Assembly: GCA_003342895.1 (NCBI GenBank)
Contig: PTFA01000042.1
Span: 3,785,423-3,849,422 of the forward strand
Source: Casuarius casuarius
Taxonomy: Eukaryota; Chordata; Aves; Casuariiformes; Casuariidae
DNA length: 64,000 bases
Direction: 5' to 3'
Shown: piece by piece, positions 11,153 through 25,206 of the stretch
How positions within the stretch are numbered: the first letter of the stretch is position 1
Layout of the letters: the number at the start of each line of letters is the position of its first letter
Made by a program: the position numbers and the translations under genes
The notes under the pieces: model-generated
Database searches by the model: none
Seen by the model: only the letters and a program-made list of their open reading frames with translations
Told to the model about the DNA's origin: nothing

Positions 11153-13939
11153 CACTGTGCAGTTAATTTCTGCACGCACAGTAAAGCTGGGGACATCCAG
11201 AATGCATCAGATGTGCTGCTTATGCAAAGATTGACCGTATTGCATGTGCTGTGATTGCTCGTGTGCACTGGCTTCCCTGTGCATGTGCTGCTCTTTGTAT
11301 ATACTTGCCATTTCTGTCAGATTTCTAGGAATTCTGTAGATTACTGCTAAAGGTGGTTGGTTGTCTGTCACCCAAAGCTGTAGAGTTAGAGGTTAAGCAA
11401 AGGCAAAAGCAATTCCTGGAAAGTAATTTCTGCGCTGGTAACAATCACTCCATTTCATCACAGTGAGAAATAAAGATAATTAATAATTACTTATGTACTA
11501 ATTGTTATCATGAAGCTATTCAAAGATTACAATGAGGAATTCTAAAAATTTTGTTTCTAACAGAATTGTCACGAGAAAGCAAGTTTTGACATCCAGCCAA
11601 ATGCACTTCCCTTAATTCTCATTTCTTCTTCTTGGTACATAGGCACTTACGCTGTCCTGGGCTCATCCCTCTCCTTGGCCCTACCTGTCTCTTTTCTGCT
11701 CATTAGTCTTCAAGAAAGAGTATCAGAGAGTAGCTGATGCTGAAGAAGTTAGTCAAGGAAAGAAAATGGAGTGTGGTACCAGTTGAAAAAACCCAAACCC
11801 AAATGGAGTGAGGAAGTAAGTGGTAAACCAAATTGTAGTGTCTGGTAACAGAACAAATAATAATGAAAGTGCTTTGAGCTTCTCAGATTAATAGAAAGCT
11901 GAGCTGCAAGCACCATGTTTTTATTAAAATGAAAAGAAAACAAACAGTATTTGTGACAGAGAAGCATAGGTCTTTTGCTCTGCTCCGTTGTCTAGAAAGC
12001 AAAGGGAATTGGGTGATTCCTGCTCTGTTTGCCTAACTCTGACCCCATAAAGAAGACTCAAAGCTACCTTAAAAGGTTCTCAGGATATTCCCTTTTCATA
12101 AGAGGACTTATGACCAATCTTACACCATCTGCTCATTCGGTTTCCGTTCTTGAGGAGGAACACCACGGGTGCCTGGCGCAGGGAGAGACAGTAGGACACT
12201 GCTTTAGAGGATAGAAGTTGGAGCAGTGCAGATGAAAGCAATAACAATATTGGAGTGGCATGCGAAAGGTTAGCATCTATTTCCTTTCTGGAGATTTGGA
12301 AACAAGGTGAGAAACACAACGGCAGATTCTCTAGATGATGCAGGATGGCAAACCCCGGCAAAGTTCATGAAAGCTGTGAGAAGGTTGAGTGGAAGCTCAC
12401 CAAGCTGGGGAATTCATCGGGGGGCCTGCTGGGTGCAGCTGGGTATCTGCAGCTCAGGAAGAAGATCTGGGGGGAAGGATTCAGAGAGGAGTGAGGAGGA
12501 GGATTTAGGGAATTAAAAAGCTCTCATGGAGGGAGAATGAAAAGACTCAGACTGTTTGGTTAATGAGAAGGGGCAATAAGCATGTAGATAAATAAAAATA
12601 CGCCTCTGCATGACACAGTGAACCTTCTATTTACCTTTTTATTCATAAGGTGGAATATCAGGAAATTGTTTTGCTTGATTAAATCAAAAGTGGCAAAGTC
12701 AAAGCTTTTCTATTCTTTGTGCTGCTGAGCCAATATAACTCTTTACTGTAACTTTCATTGGAACCGAGGACTGAAAAGAAAACATTGGATGATGATTAAT
12801 CAAAATGAATAACAGATACTTAAAAGGAAGAACCTTCAACCTTAGAGGCATAAATCAGTCCTTATTATTGAAAGTTAGGGAAAAAAATTCCTACTACTCC
12901 TTGGTACAGAAAGCTGCCCGTATTGCTTTCTGCTGTAGCTACTCTTTGAAACATTGGTGCTTGCTGTAGTTAGGGACAAGATAGTGAAGATTTATGACCA
13001 TGTAAGGGCTTTATCAAAGCCTGCCTGTCCTGCAAGCTTCTCCTTCATCACCGAATCTTTCTGCTTCACTTGCATTGCATAAGAAGCTCCTTGTCCCTTT
13101 TTTGAATGTTGGCCAAACTCACACAGCTGTGAGTTCAAGAAGACATCTTTTAAAATCCAAATGAGAGAGAGAAGGATTTAGGAGGAGTAATAAGAGAACC
13201 AGGAAAAAGTAGATCTAAGCATGCACATTTCTACTGGCTAGTTTTTTTCCAGTTCGAAAGCAAACCCCGAAAAGGTAACAAACTCTTTACAATCCTCTGA
13301 AGTAGATTTCAGTCAAACTCAGTAAAACAGCTCACTTAAACCTAAGAAATATTTGATTTAAGGCGGTTCTGAAGTGGTTTGCTCACGTTTAATTATAACT
13401 GCTGCCCTGTGTGCATTTGATTTTGCAGCATGAATGGAGTAGCTGTTTCGCTTGGCAGTATGTGTGTGTTGGCCTGTAACCCTTCTCTCCATTCACTGCT
13501 TAGAAGTACCCAAATTCTAGATGGTATCAAACCTGCAGGCTGCAAAAGTTAAAGCCAGTTAAAACAACTGCATCAGTGTTTGATTCTTTATTTTTAAAAT
13601 TAAATTTAAGATGCTCTCTTAAGGGGAATTTTTAATGAAATCTATTTTGATGCAGTACACTGAAGATGATTTATTAAATAGGCCTATATTTTTATCTAGC
13701 ACATTTCTCATGCATTTGATGTGATTTTCCCCTCAAGTATTAATTTAAAAGAAAGAGAGGTTATCTCTTAAGGACAGGTTTGAGGGGGGAGAGAAGGAAA
13801 TATCTCCAGACATGTAGCCTCTTCGTTACGGCTGTTTGGAGCAGTATGTGTCTCAGGTCATGTGAGGGGAAAGTAAGTTGGTGTGTGGGCGGCCCCCTCC
13901 CCGTCGGCACTGGAGCCACGTGGACCCCTGGTTACTCTC

Positions 13940-14090
13940 TGGAGTGGTAGTGCAAAGGTTAAGGCCCTAAGCCAATTCTTGAAATTCAGGGTCTATAGCC
14001 AGCTCTGTGACAAGTTGGCAGTGTAGCTTCAGACAAGCTGCTTAACTTCTGTCTCTTGGCTGCTCACCTTGCAAAAGTCTGCGATAATGC
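13940..14090 (+). mobile_element. MIR-like SINE relic
   Basis: The order of words follows the MIR SINE consensus: a tRNA-like start (GTGGTAGTGCAAAGGTTAAG), then CCAGCTCTGTGACAAGTTGG, then CAGACAAGCTGCTTAACTTC and TGTCTC. This corresponds to the MIR core 'CCAGCTCTGCCAC ... GGCAAGTCACTTAAC ... CTGTGCCTCA'. It is strongly diverged, as expected of an element that amplified before the amniote radiation. Identification is from recalled consensus. Confidence 0.7.
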
Positions 14091-14115
14091 AGTGTTTTGT
14101 ATTAAATTATTTCAG

Positions 14116-14140
14116 TTTCTTTCTTTCTTTCTTTTTCTTT
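14116..14140. repeat. TTTC microsatellite
   Basis: About six TTTC units lie immediately downstream of the MIR-like relic. Simple repeat. Confidence 0.8.
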
Positions 14141-16814
14141 GCTTACAATTTCTTCATGAAGTTTTAGTAATTTTTCTTAGGGACACAGACTGACATAGAA
14201 AATAAGGCAAAATGTTGTGTTTGTTCTTATGAATGTGTATCTCTGTTCATTCACTCTGGAAACGGGGAGAAAGAAACACCATGTAGTTTGTGACTAGTCT
14301 CAGGTAAGCAACCCAACAGGAGCTTAGAGTCCTCTGTCAGCCTAAGAAGGGAGGAAAGCAGTGATGGACCAGGGAGTTGAGCAGCTCTGGAATTTGTATA
14401 GGTGTACCACGAGCAAAAAAATCAAAAAAACCCACACCCTCTCCACTTGAGAAAACTAAATAGATATTTTGACATTCATTAAAGAATGTTAAAAGCTTCT
14501 TGCTAGAAAGCAACAAAGATGAAAATTGTGCTGTATTTCTGGGAGAAAGACAGAAATTCTCACCCACACTGAGATGCTTAGGGAGAACGTAATTCAAGGA
14601 AGGGAAGATGTACACTGTAGACTAGATAAAATGCAGAGGCTGCAACTGTCAACACAGAAATAACTGAAAGTGAGTTTGAGGTAAGAGATATGAAGGATGA
14701 GCAGCTATTAATAATAGTGGGACATTGAAATAATCCCACAGCAGTCAATGGAAGAAAACTGAGCACGTAATGCTATTAGAGGGATTTGTAAAAATAGTAA
14801 GGTATGTTTGCAGGGGATGTTTCTGAGTCATGCTGGTGGAGTAATGGAACATAAAATGTAAGTTTCAGGAGCTGGAGCATCAGAGATCCATAAGCAAGTT
14901 AGAATTCTGCAATTAACCAAAATCCATGCCAGAGGAAAAACATTGCAGAAATAGCTGAACTGCTGTATCAAGTGACTGCAGGAAGACTATATTTGATATA
15001 GCACGGAAAGCAGAATCACTTGCACACATCAGTCAGCAGTGGAATGTGAAAAGAAGAAAGTGGAGTGGATAAAGCTTAAAGAAAGTAAAGAACTTAGGCT
15101 AGCTAGAAAAAAAAACAGAAGAAAAGAAAATGTGACGCAATTATCATTTTCAATGGGCAGAAACCATTTTTACCAGTTACCGAGTCTGGACAAGAATACG
15201 TTAAAAATACGGAGCAGAATAAGCAGAAAAGGTAAGATGCAGGCTTACTTGAGTGGTAACATTTCTTCACTAAGTACAACTGAATGAAGAGCTCACTGAT
15301 AGCTCCCTCTTTTCTTCAGAGTAAAAGTTAAAGGAATCTGTACATGTCAGAGCAGCTCTGGCCTGATTTGTAGCTTCCAGGAGAAACATTTATTAAAAAA
15401 AAAAAAAAAATTTCCTGCTTTTCAGTATTACTATAATATATGATGCCATTATGTTAAATTGTTAGTCAACAATAGTATGTGTAGTTGGCACAGAGCTGCA
15501 AACACTGCTTTCCTGCATGTCCCTTGGATCTTCAGTTTTCAAGTAACCTAAAGTCTCAAGAAATTTAAATGAAATCATGAAGTTTCATGGATTACAGTAT
15601 CATGACAAAAACAAAGAAAATCAAAAACAAGCTATTAAATGGATTATTTCACATGAAAGTGTTTGTATTTGCTTCTATTCAGTGAGAACCAGAAGAGCTT
15701 TAGTAAACCAATGATATATTTCTTTTTGTTTGTGTTAACTTTCAAACAAAGCAAGTTAGCCTAGAGAGATTTTGGCCGGCTGTGCTGATGGCTGCTGGTC
15801 CTCATGTATGACCAGCTGTCATCTGGAGGGTGGTGTGGCTCTCCTGCCTGATCTCTCAGAGATATACTCTTAAACAACACACAGCCATACAGGCGGAGGG
15901 TTTAGTGCATCTCTGGAATTGGACTGGTAGTTATGCTTATAATAACTTGCATGCCCTAGTTATTATTGTTCAATGAGGAGTAAATATAACAGCTTTACAG
16001 CCCGCCATGCTAAATGGAATTCAATGATCTGTCATTTACAAGACCAAATGGTTTAAAGATGATCCTACAATGTGCTGAGTAGCTCCTATAATGTTCGTAG
16101 GCTCTAATTTGGGAAAGATATTTGTGCACACCCATGGCCTTAAGTGCACAGCTCCATTCCTTTGCTTCAAGTTAAAAATTTCCCAGACTGGTGTCACAAT
16201 ACCTTCAATTTTCATTTAAAATTCTCACAAAATTAACACCTGAGATGAAAATGTTACCCTCTTGCTGCTCTTCTTCTGGCACATTTTATTAAAACGCAAA
16301 CAGCATGATCAGTATATGTGGCACTAATAAAATATACATGTTGTTTGGAGGGTGTATTCTTGTGGTTGGTTTGTGTAACAGCAACTGCTTTCTTCATTTT
16401 GTGCAAGGCAATAATTTTCTCTGAAGATTTAACACATTTTTATGTTATCCTTAGTCCTTTTACACAAGTTGTCTAATGTAATGTGAAAGTTGTCTATTGG
16501 CATCATGCAAAACTATATCTGAATTTATTCAGTTCTTTATTGCCAGCATGAGACTGAATTATGGATAATGCTGTTTTTCCTCTTGTTTGTTCCCATAACA
16601 AAGTAAAATCATAGGAACTGTTTTTCTGTTATTTACCAACCTAAGAAAAACCTGTGTATTAGAAGTCAGTTGTGGGACTTGGTAATGATTCACATTTGCA
16701 GGATTACTTTTTGCTTCTCCATTTGTTTCAGTACATTTAATTTGCTTAAGTTCTTACCTACTTTTTTTCATGATTTATGTAAAACACTTGAATCCAGTCA
16801 TTCAGTCTGAATAT
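14141..16814. other. Gene-free stretch
   Basis: AT-rich sequence with no recognisable coding exon or mobile element. A run of sixteen A is at 15395-15410. Frames of up to about 90 codons are unremarkable. Confidence 0.5.
15395..15410. repeat. A16 homopolymer
   Basis: Sixteen consecutive A. No element body recognised upstream. Confidence 0.9.
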
Positions 16815-17489
16815 TCAGTTTAGACAGGATATTAAGCTATCCTTGGAGTCCACTCTTCTGTCATATGGTAAGGAAACATGAACTAAATATTTGCAAAAAG
16901 ATGAAAAAAGACAGAACTTTGGAGAACAGAAGCAACAGTGTATGGCCATAGCAGAAAGACCTTTGATTTGTTCTCTTCCTCCCCTTGCCCCAGGAAGGGC
17001 TCCTCTCCCTGCTCTTAGGCACATTTCTGTTCCATCTTCCCTCCTATTCTTCCTAACTGCTGTTTTTTGATTTTTTTTGTCACAGCATGAGTGCTCTCCC
17101 CCATCTTCCTTCTCCTGGTCATCTCTAACCTCAGTGAATGCACTGGTTATGGTCACAAATTCTTCTTTGTGTCCTGTCAATCTTCTGACCCTCCTGCTCT
17201 GGCAGAACCACCCTTGATGAGATTTTGTGAGATTGCTTTCTAGGGAGATCCCAGAAGCTGTTACCCCATCTGCATCTGGCCTTCGCAGCCCCTCATCGTG
17301 GCCTTTGGAACACCCAACCATGATCATCTTGAATTCTCCCTTCAACTGGATTTCTTCTTTTGGGGCTCCTGCTACCTCTGGAGCATCTCGAAAAGCATCT
17401 TCAACACTTCTACGAAGTTTTACCTCAGTCCCTCCAGGATTTCTGTGGGTCTCTAACAGGCCTTTGCCCTCAGACCCACTCTCTTGTCC
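16815..17489 (-). other. Unrecognised 224-codon open stretch
   Basis: The minus-strand frame is open from just after a TAA at 17490-17492 to a TGA at 16815-16817, 224 codons in all. The part about 17240-17480 reads as a mixed-charge, soluble-looking sequence (for example VEDAFRDAPEV and KEEIQLKGEFKMIMVG). The 3' part becomes Lys/Arg/Glu-rich and then Cys/Phe-rich. An overlapping plus-strand frame (17227-17640) is also open for 137 codons. The minus strand is purine-rich here, which by itself suppresses stop codons. I recognise no family, no start is compelling, and no clear splice sites frame it. It could be a decayed retroelement or pseudogene, a lineage-specific exon, or chance. Confidence 0.2.
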
Positions 17490-18879
17490 TTATCCATCCT
17501 TATTTCTGTCTCATCTCTTAGACAAAAATTCAGCAGTCATCTATGTGAAAAGCACTGTCATCTACTTCTCTATTCCAGTGCTGCCATGTCTGTCCCTAGG
17601 GTCATTCTCAACTTCATTAAAACAGAGTAATGTAATTTAAATGTATGTTTGAATACAATTTTTTTATATTATAAATTTAAGGTTAAATTTTCAAGTCTTC
17701 TGGCCTTTTCTGTTTCTTCTTTGCATTTGAGAATAACTCCCCATAAATTGTAGCACAAAGGTTTTGTGCATAGCTTTAATTTCCTCTTTGCAGCTTCTAC
17801 TTTTTGTGATAGTTACAAAAACCTTAATACTGATTAACCTACATGTTCACTGATATGGAAGCTTCTCCTCACTTAAAAGTAATGTTGCATTGTTTCTCTT
17901 TCTATTCATACTTATCTGTTGTCTCTAGCTTTATAACTGGGGCTTGTCCACCCAGGAAGTTAATCCAAATTAGCTAAAGGTATAATTTAAAGTAGGTTAG
18001 TTTGATTGCACTGAATCATTTTACAGCACTTGCTCAAAATTTAGATGGATTTAATGGGATTCAGTTTATTTCACTCTCCAAGAAGTGATCAAATAAGGCT
18101 GAGTTGGAATGAATGTGTATGGGCTTTTTTCTAAAGTTTCTTCTAAAGAACTTGAATAATAAGAAGCAAGATCTGCCGTGGGATGTGGTGTGATGGGAGT
18201 TCAGAATTTAGTCTAGCAAAATAACTTATGAGACAAGGGATGGGGTACAGAATAGAAAGCTGAGCTGTCATTGAAAAAACTGAATTCTGTTAAATTAAAA
18301 TTTGCTTAAATATAAAACATTTAAAAAGTATCTGTTTATTTGAAATCTGATTATACTTATTAACATGATAATCCAGTGTCATAACATTTAGATAAAGTAT
18401 TAAGGAATATATTTTCATATAATGCGAAAGTGTCACATGAAACTGAAAATATTGAAAAAGAACTTCGAAATGTCTCAGAGACCCAGATCTTTGCTTAGGA
18501 AAACCCATTACTTAAAATTCTGTATTTGCAGTTCATTAGCTGCTTCTCCCACATAAATCAGAGCACAACTCTACAGATACATAAGCTGTAGTAAATATCT
18601 TCATTCTGTTGTCCTATAAACTAATAGATCGTTGTTTAATTTCAAGTATCGTAGCAATAATAATGAAGCTTGCAGATAAGAAAATGATTGAAGCTGTTCT
18701 TTTGTAACCGTCTTACTGATTTAGGAGCATAAGAGCTATTGAAAGGTATCTTATCATTTTATAAATCTTATAAATCTTAAATTTTGTAATTTTTTATGCT
18801 TTTAAACGTGAGTGTTCTAATGCTGGATAATCCAAAAAACACCTTTAGAGACTCTATTTTGTCTACTAGAAAGTTACTG

Positions 18880-18985
18880 CATTCTTAAGTATTTAGAGGG
18901 AGAGTGACAGGTTTTTTTTCTTTTTACTTTTTTTTAGCTTTTTTTACATTCTTAAGTATTAGAGGGAGAGTGACAGGTTTTTTTT
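18880..18985. repeat. Local direct duplication, 39-bp copies offset by 67 bp
   Basis: CATTCTTAAGTATT...AGAGGGAGAGTGACAGG followed by eight T occurs at 18880-18919 and again at 18947-18985. The only difference is a one-T deletion (TATTTAGAGG versus TATTAGAGG). The DNA between is T-rich. This is a recent tandem duplication followed by slippage. Confidence 0.9.
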
Positions 18986-18992
18986 GTTTTCC

Positions 18993-19010
18993 TTTTTTTT
19001 TTTTTTTTTT
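18993..19010. repeat. T18 homopolymer
   Basis: Eighteen T immediately after the second copy of the local duplication. Confidence 0.9.
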
Positions 19011-21749
19011 GAGTTAGCAAATTATCAGTATTCATCTGAAGTGGTAGGACCCCAGTAGCTAACAAGAGAGTTGTGTTTAGAGAAGAAATGCTCTCTGGAA
19101 GCATGAGACAGACCTCATGAATTCTGGCCATGTTTGGATTCCTGACAGATAATTTCTGTGACTGAGTATTGGCATGTTCAGTTTTCAGGCTAATTTTTTG
19201 CATATTCTCCATAAAAGCGGTGAATGCTGTATGCCTAGGTGGCCAGCCTGAGCACCGGGCAAACTACCCGCCTGAACGTATTCAAAGTCCTCTGCAGTTG
19301 TGCAGTTTGTGTTCAAGTCTTACATGCTGCAGGTCCACTAGTGTTTGCATGCCAGATTAAGGGGAGATTACAGGCAAATCAGGCATATTTATCCAGACGG
19401 CGTTTTGCCAGTTTTCCGGTGGAACAACTGCCAAGGAAAGCAAGAGTTAACACAGTCTACAGGCAAGGAATTTCATTTGCTTTTTGCCGAGATGAGGCGC
19501 ATGTGACCCCATTAAAGCGCCCAGCTACAGCCCGCTTTCAAACTTGAGGCTGAAATGAGATCCATGCTCACCCACACCTGCTAGGACATCCATCATTTTT
19601 CGAAGTGTGGAGCACGGTAGGTACACCACTTGCAGGTGCAGGCAGGCTTGCAAAAGGACTGGCTGCTCAGTGATGGGAACGGGAAGAACACGCAGGTCCA
19701 GTCATACTCGGGCCAAGTATAACTAATACTGCAAAGGGTTAAAGCCCAGTGAAAATAGCATTCAAAATGGGTGGGTGTACTTTTTTTCCCCCCGGGTCCT
19801 AGAACTGTATAAAAATATTCTGGAAAACCAAAGATGAAAAAGTCACAGTTTGAACTCTTGGCTATGAACTAAGAAAAGTAGATCTTAATTCTAAATTAGT
19901 ATTAGTGGCCCCTTCTACACAATAGCAGTCCATTCTGTTAATAGCACACTAGGATATTAGTGGCTTAAATGCAGCCAAATTAAATCAAGACAATGTCTAA
20001 AGCTGCTTATTGTTTCAGAAGAAAGATTTTATTTATTATTCAAATGAGGAAATCTCTTTTTTTTTAAGTAGGTAAACAATTTTCCTGGAACAACTTTCAT
20101 ATATTTTTTATTTAAGAATTAAGTTGTCTAAACACATGTTTTTTGTGCCTTTTTAATAGTACTTTCACCATTACCCATTCACAGGCATATTGAAATTGTT
20201 TCTGGGAAATACAAAAGCACTGAAAGTAGGTTCGTGAGCCAAACTATTACTTTTGCATACCTACCTCACATTTTCTCCCCTTATCTGACGGAATAATGAT
20301 ATAGATGCTGCTATGAGAGCAAGTAGGTAATTGCACCTTCCACAGAAGTTTTTTTCTGATTCCTTCTTATTTACTAAGATGATTCATGTGTGTGTATGTG
20401 CAGTTTTACTAAATTATTCATAAAATTCAACATAAGTCTTTTAGGGCAAATTCGATTTCCTAATTTGCTAACATAATTGTATAATAACCAGCTTCTGAGA
20501 TCTATGTAGTAATGCAGACAAAATGTATTTGATATTTGAATAGAACAATAGTGGACTGTGCCTTGCAGTGATTTGGAAAAAGGGTCTTTACCAGTTCTGC
20601 TGATGAGCGAAAAGCTGTGGAGGGTTACAAATATATCTTAACACGAGGAGGTGTGGGAAAGATTTGCTTTTAACTCAATGAAATTTCCACCAGCATCATG
20701 AGACCAAAGTTCTGATTGTGATTATTATTTCTTACTCTGCTGGGAATGATATAGCAGACTTGAGTTTTTGAAAAAATTGATATTTGTTGCTACTGATAAA
20801 GTGGTGTCTAAACTGAGGTCAAAAATCTTCAGTCTTCTTTATCTCAGCCTAGTTGCTTTAATTTATAGTTGTCCATTTGCTGAATTAAATGAAAGAAAAG
20901 GTAGTAATGATTGTCCCTCAAGCTCTAATTCCAGCCGTGATACCAAAATGTAATGTTACTTACAGGAAACTGTGCAGGTCTTCAAAATATTGTCACTTGG
21001 TGGTTGGATTAGCAGTTAAATCACTTACCATCTTGAGATTCAAAATTAAGTTTTGGTTAATTTTTGAAAAATGTGCATGCTAAACAACAGAAAAGTGATT
21101 GTAGGCTTTTTAGTGTGTAGAGTGGACACTGTTGATTAATATCATAAAGGTTTTTTTTAGACACATTATTTTTAAAATGTTTGCTTTTGCCCTTACTGTA
21201 AGCATTTAAAGTTCCTTTTGTGTGAAACTTAACAGTAAGGCAACTTTGAGGGCTTGTTAGCCAGCTGTCTGCCTGCAGTGCAGATTACTGGAGGGCCAGC
21301 AAGCTGAGAGGAAAATTTTCACTGTTTTGAGGGCTCTCTCTATCCAGGGCTTCCAAGAAGAGTTTTGATTATTTGATATTAGTTAGCTGAAATGTCAAAA
21401 AAAAAGCTGGACAAGAATTTTTTAACTACTGCTGAGGCTTATGGGAGCTTTCTCTAAGGTGCTATAAGGTGGCAGCATTCACAATCAATAGGATGCCTGT
21501 TCTGCAGGAAAAGAAGACTTCTCACATTGTTCATCAAGAGCAATATAGCACAATTACCAGGCTGAACTGGTTTAAAAAAAAAACAAAAACAAAGTATGCT
21601 AGTTAGTTGGATATTCAAAAGGTCATTTGTAGCCTATTTTTGTCTTTTTTTTTCTTTTTTTTTTTTTTGGAATACGTGTTTCGCTGGAGGTTTTTAACTG
21701 TTGGTCATGGGCTTAAAACGACAGAGGGAAAAGAAATAGGTTGAATGTC

Positions 21750-21774
21750 TTTTTTTTTTTTTTTTTTTTTTTTT
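21750..21774. repeat. T25 homopolymer
   Basis: Twenty-five consecutive T, with another T-rich run at 21655-21668 about 80 bases upstream. Length is likely unreliable in the assembly. Confidence 0.9.
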
Positions 21775-24700
21775 GGAAATGCACATTCAAAAGCCACTCA
21801 GCTTTGATATTGAAAATGACTATTCTTGAGAAAAGGATAAAGGATGGGTGGGAATGGAAAAGGGCAGTAACAGCGGAGACTGAAATTCTTTCATCCCAGG
21901 ACAGGCAGAACACAAAAAAGCGGTACCTTGGTGCTCTCTCAGTATTTCAGACGTGGCTCTGAAAAGCCACATTGCTGGAAGATGCAAGTCTGTCCGTCTC
22001 TGTGCTCATGCAAACCTTCTCCTTTCTCCCACTGCTCACAAGCTGTCAGTTACGGTGATGTTTCTATCATCCATTGATCTGACTGCTGTCCACTCATTCC
22101 AGGTGGAAAGATTGCCTTTCAGTCTTTATTGGCATGGCTCCAGTTTTAAACAGTGATTAGAGAAAGTTTGCATATCATTATGAATCTTTTGGTAGATCTG
22201 CTCAGAATTTTTCAATTTAACTTGATTTTTTGGGGGCAGCTCTTTAGAGATGGCAACAGATTGACTGATAATTTATAACCTGGTGGGTAGAAAGCTGCCA
22301 GAGGAGGCAGGAGATCTGGCTTGAGCATTTGCAGTTCCTTATTTAAAATGATCTGAGATTAAAAATTTGGGTCTGAGTCAGTTACAGAAGGAACTTCAGT
22401 CCTCATTTCCCAAATGCCAAGTGGGTCCTTGACATTTTGGTTCAAACCCTTCACAAGTCCATTTTTGTGAAAATGCTCAGAATGTCGTATTGAAAATAGC
22501 TTAATGTTAGCTGTAATCGGAGTTGTGACAATAACTGACTCATATTCTAAAGGTGAGTTTGGTGGCAGAGTCCTGCAGTATTAGACATCTCCTGCAGTGT
22601 GTTTAAAAAAAAAATTAATACCTATTCATTTTTACTGTAGGTAAACTGACATAATTTGATGGTGTGAATTTGTTCATTATCTGCAAAGATGAGCAAAAAT
22701 AGATATTTCAACATCCTTCAAGGAAGACTCCAGTAGAACAGAACGTTTTGTTGTAACATCAAAATGCTTCATTATGCTATTTTGAAAATGCCCTTCAGAT
22801 TTGTCAAGTGATGTATTTTAATTTTTGTGTATTTTTTCTCTGAAGCAGTTCACTATATTGATGTAGTAGTAATTATCAGTACTAACCCACAGATTACTCA
22901 GTAGTTAATAACAAAACAACAAGCTAAAATCTTTCTTTATGGAACTAGAGTTCCTTTTGAAATGTCATATTTTTATGGCCATGCAACTATTCAGCAAATC
23001 AGAGTGCTGCTACAAAGGGAGAACAGACGCTCTCATTGAAAAAGAAAATTCTTATATAAGTTAATGAGATAAAGCCACGTTTTGCTCTGTGATTTCTCAG
23101 GGGAAAAAAAAATCTATGTTTTTCCTTCTTTTGTCATTTTTTTCCTTTTTGATTTAGATGAGAAAGTTGTTTCTTCTCTGGGAAATGAGGCTAAGCAGAA
23201 GTTTGGCTTCTTTTACATTTATTAGTTATGATGTTAGCTGATCTTGCCGAGATTTTTCATCAAGTTCATTTTGAATTCATGTAATTCATGTCTCTCAAGG
23301 GATAAAAGCTTTTGTACAATCAGTAGTGTAGGTAGCAGTAGACACCTGATTTCTTGCTTGCCATTAGGGGAAAAAGGCCCTAAACTGAAGGCACACAATG
23401 ATATTTTAACAGGAGTGTTTTCCCCTTTTTTTTGAAATTCAGTCTGTTTATAAGCAATACCATCTCTTGTTAGTACGACTTTAACACATCTCTCAGGAAA
23501 AAAAAAAGTGCTAAAATGTGATTTAAATGTCAAGTTCTTCAAGCAATGATTTGATTAGGCTTTGCTTTATTATATTTATTGATAATAACTTTCTGCATGT
23601 CATGGAAATGAAAAGTGTATAAAAAGTGGGAAAAAAAGAAAAGGCAGCAGCACCTGCTTAGCTTTGAACTCTTGATTTCAGTGGCCCTGTCCTTTGGTCA
23701 AGGCTTTTGTTTGGTTTCATCTATATGATTATATACATATTTGAATTCCTTCCTTTTCCTTTCCAGGGATCTTGTGTATTTGCTATGAACCATTTTACCT
23801 CTTGATTAGAAAGTGGGTTACATTGTTTTCCTGTGTTTGAGGTAATGAGCTTATTATCAATGAGGACTGCTGGCTCGTCTGCTAGGTGAAGCATTACTTT
23901 TTTCCCTGGAGAAGATACAGCATTAGTGCAGCTGCAGCAAGCTGTGCGGTTTCCTTTTCTTGCCCCACTGCTGTGCCTTAACCCCATTTCAAATAAATTG
24001 CCTTTGAGAGAGTCAAATCCACTTTCTCTCTCCTTCAATAATGTCTTTAGCACATTTGACAGTGCCTTCAGTGTTCACTAGTGCCTACGTATGCAAAAAT
24101 GTCTGCCTAAAACCTACTGCAGTACTCAAGTATGCAAATACTCTGCCTTTGGCTTCTTTAAGACTTTAGCGTGTATTTGACACTGATGGCACTTCGGTGA
24201 GGTGGAGGCCTGATTCCATCATCTCTCTAAGAGAGCTTAAAAACTGGAGAAAAAGGAGCACTAAGTTCTTCTGTAGTGACCTCAGCAGATGGTTTCTTTC
24301 GTGGAGAATGCCTGCTAATTCCCACCGTTTTAGTAAGAGCCGTTACGTGTTCAGCAGGTCTGAAAATCACAAATAGAGATTTAGGAGGTTAGCTCCAGCA
24401 TCCCGTCCATATAAGCCAACTGTTGCTGTCAAAAGGAAATAACTTTCATCATGATCTGAACAAGATTCATTCCAATGACTTAAAAGTCTAACAGTTTTGG
24501 TTCTCCACCCCCAGGCTTACTGGTATTTTCAGATTAGAGATTTCACATCAAGAGATGATCTTTTTTTTCAGAAAGCATATTTTTTACTTTGACTCTAATT
24601 TGATTAGAGTTACGTTCTTGGGAAAATTTCTCATGTGTCTAAAGAGCTCTGCTAACGGTGCAAGATTCCCACTCCATTTCCTCACCTCAGCAGAAGGGCT

Positions 24701-25201
24701 GGCTATGAAGTGCTGCATGTGCCAGGTGGATCAAACATCACATTGCTGTTCTTCCTGATCTAGAACATGACCATCTCAAGCACCACATTACATGTCCTTT
24801 AATACGGATGTATCAGTGAGGAATTTAGGTCCTCATGGTCCTGATAGTGGGGAAGAGGCAAGGGAGGGTGGATGTGAGGAGTGCTGTCTATGTGCTACTC
24901 CTTTCCATAAGCTGCAAGAAGTCTATGAAGACTCCAGCCCAACAGGCTGTGAAAAGTGTGTGGGTAACTGTTGTGGAGTAACAGTTCTCCATCAGTTTGT
25001 CTGGTTGAAATCATCCAGAAAAGGTGGTGTGAGTGATTGCTAGTGAAGCCTATAATCATTTGAGGAGAAAGTGCTATATTAGTTGAAAGCCTAGCTGACA
25101 AAGACTTCAAAGAAAGCTTTTAGCAGGATGGTACTCTCAGCTTGCAGAGGACTGCCCATGAGCTGCAGCTGTGAGTTTGGGGCTCCTGGCTGCTGCCTTT
25201 G

Positions 25202-25206
<5 letters not shown>

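Larger units (their letters stand above)
2341..13939. other. Gene-free stretch with microsatellites only
   Basis: Ordinary AT-rich vertebrate intergenic sequence. No open frame here has recognisable homology or splice-flanked conservation that I can see. It contains two CA-type microsatellites, a purine run near 3631-3664, the E-box cluster at 11104-11152 and small tandem duplications such as a 13-bp unit twice at 5920-5945. Whether its right part is KCNJ6 3' UTR or intergenic cannot be told. Confidence 0.5.
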
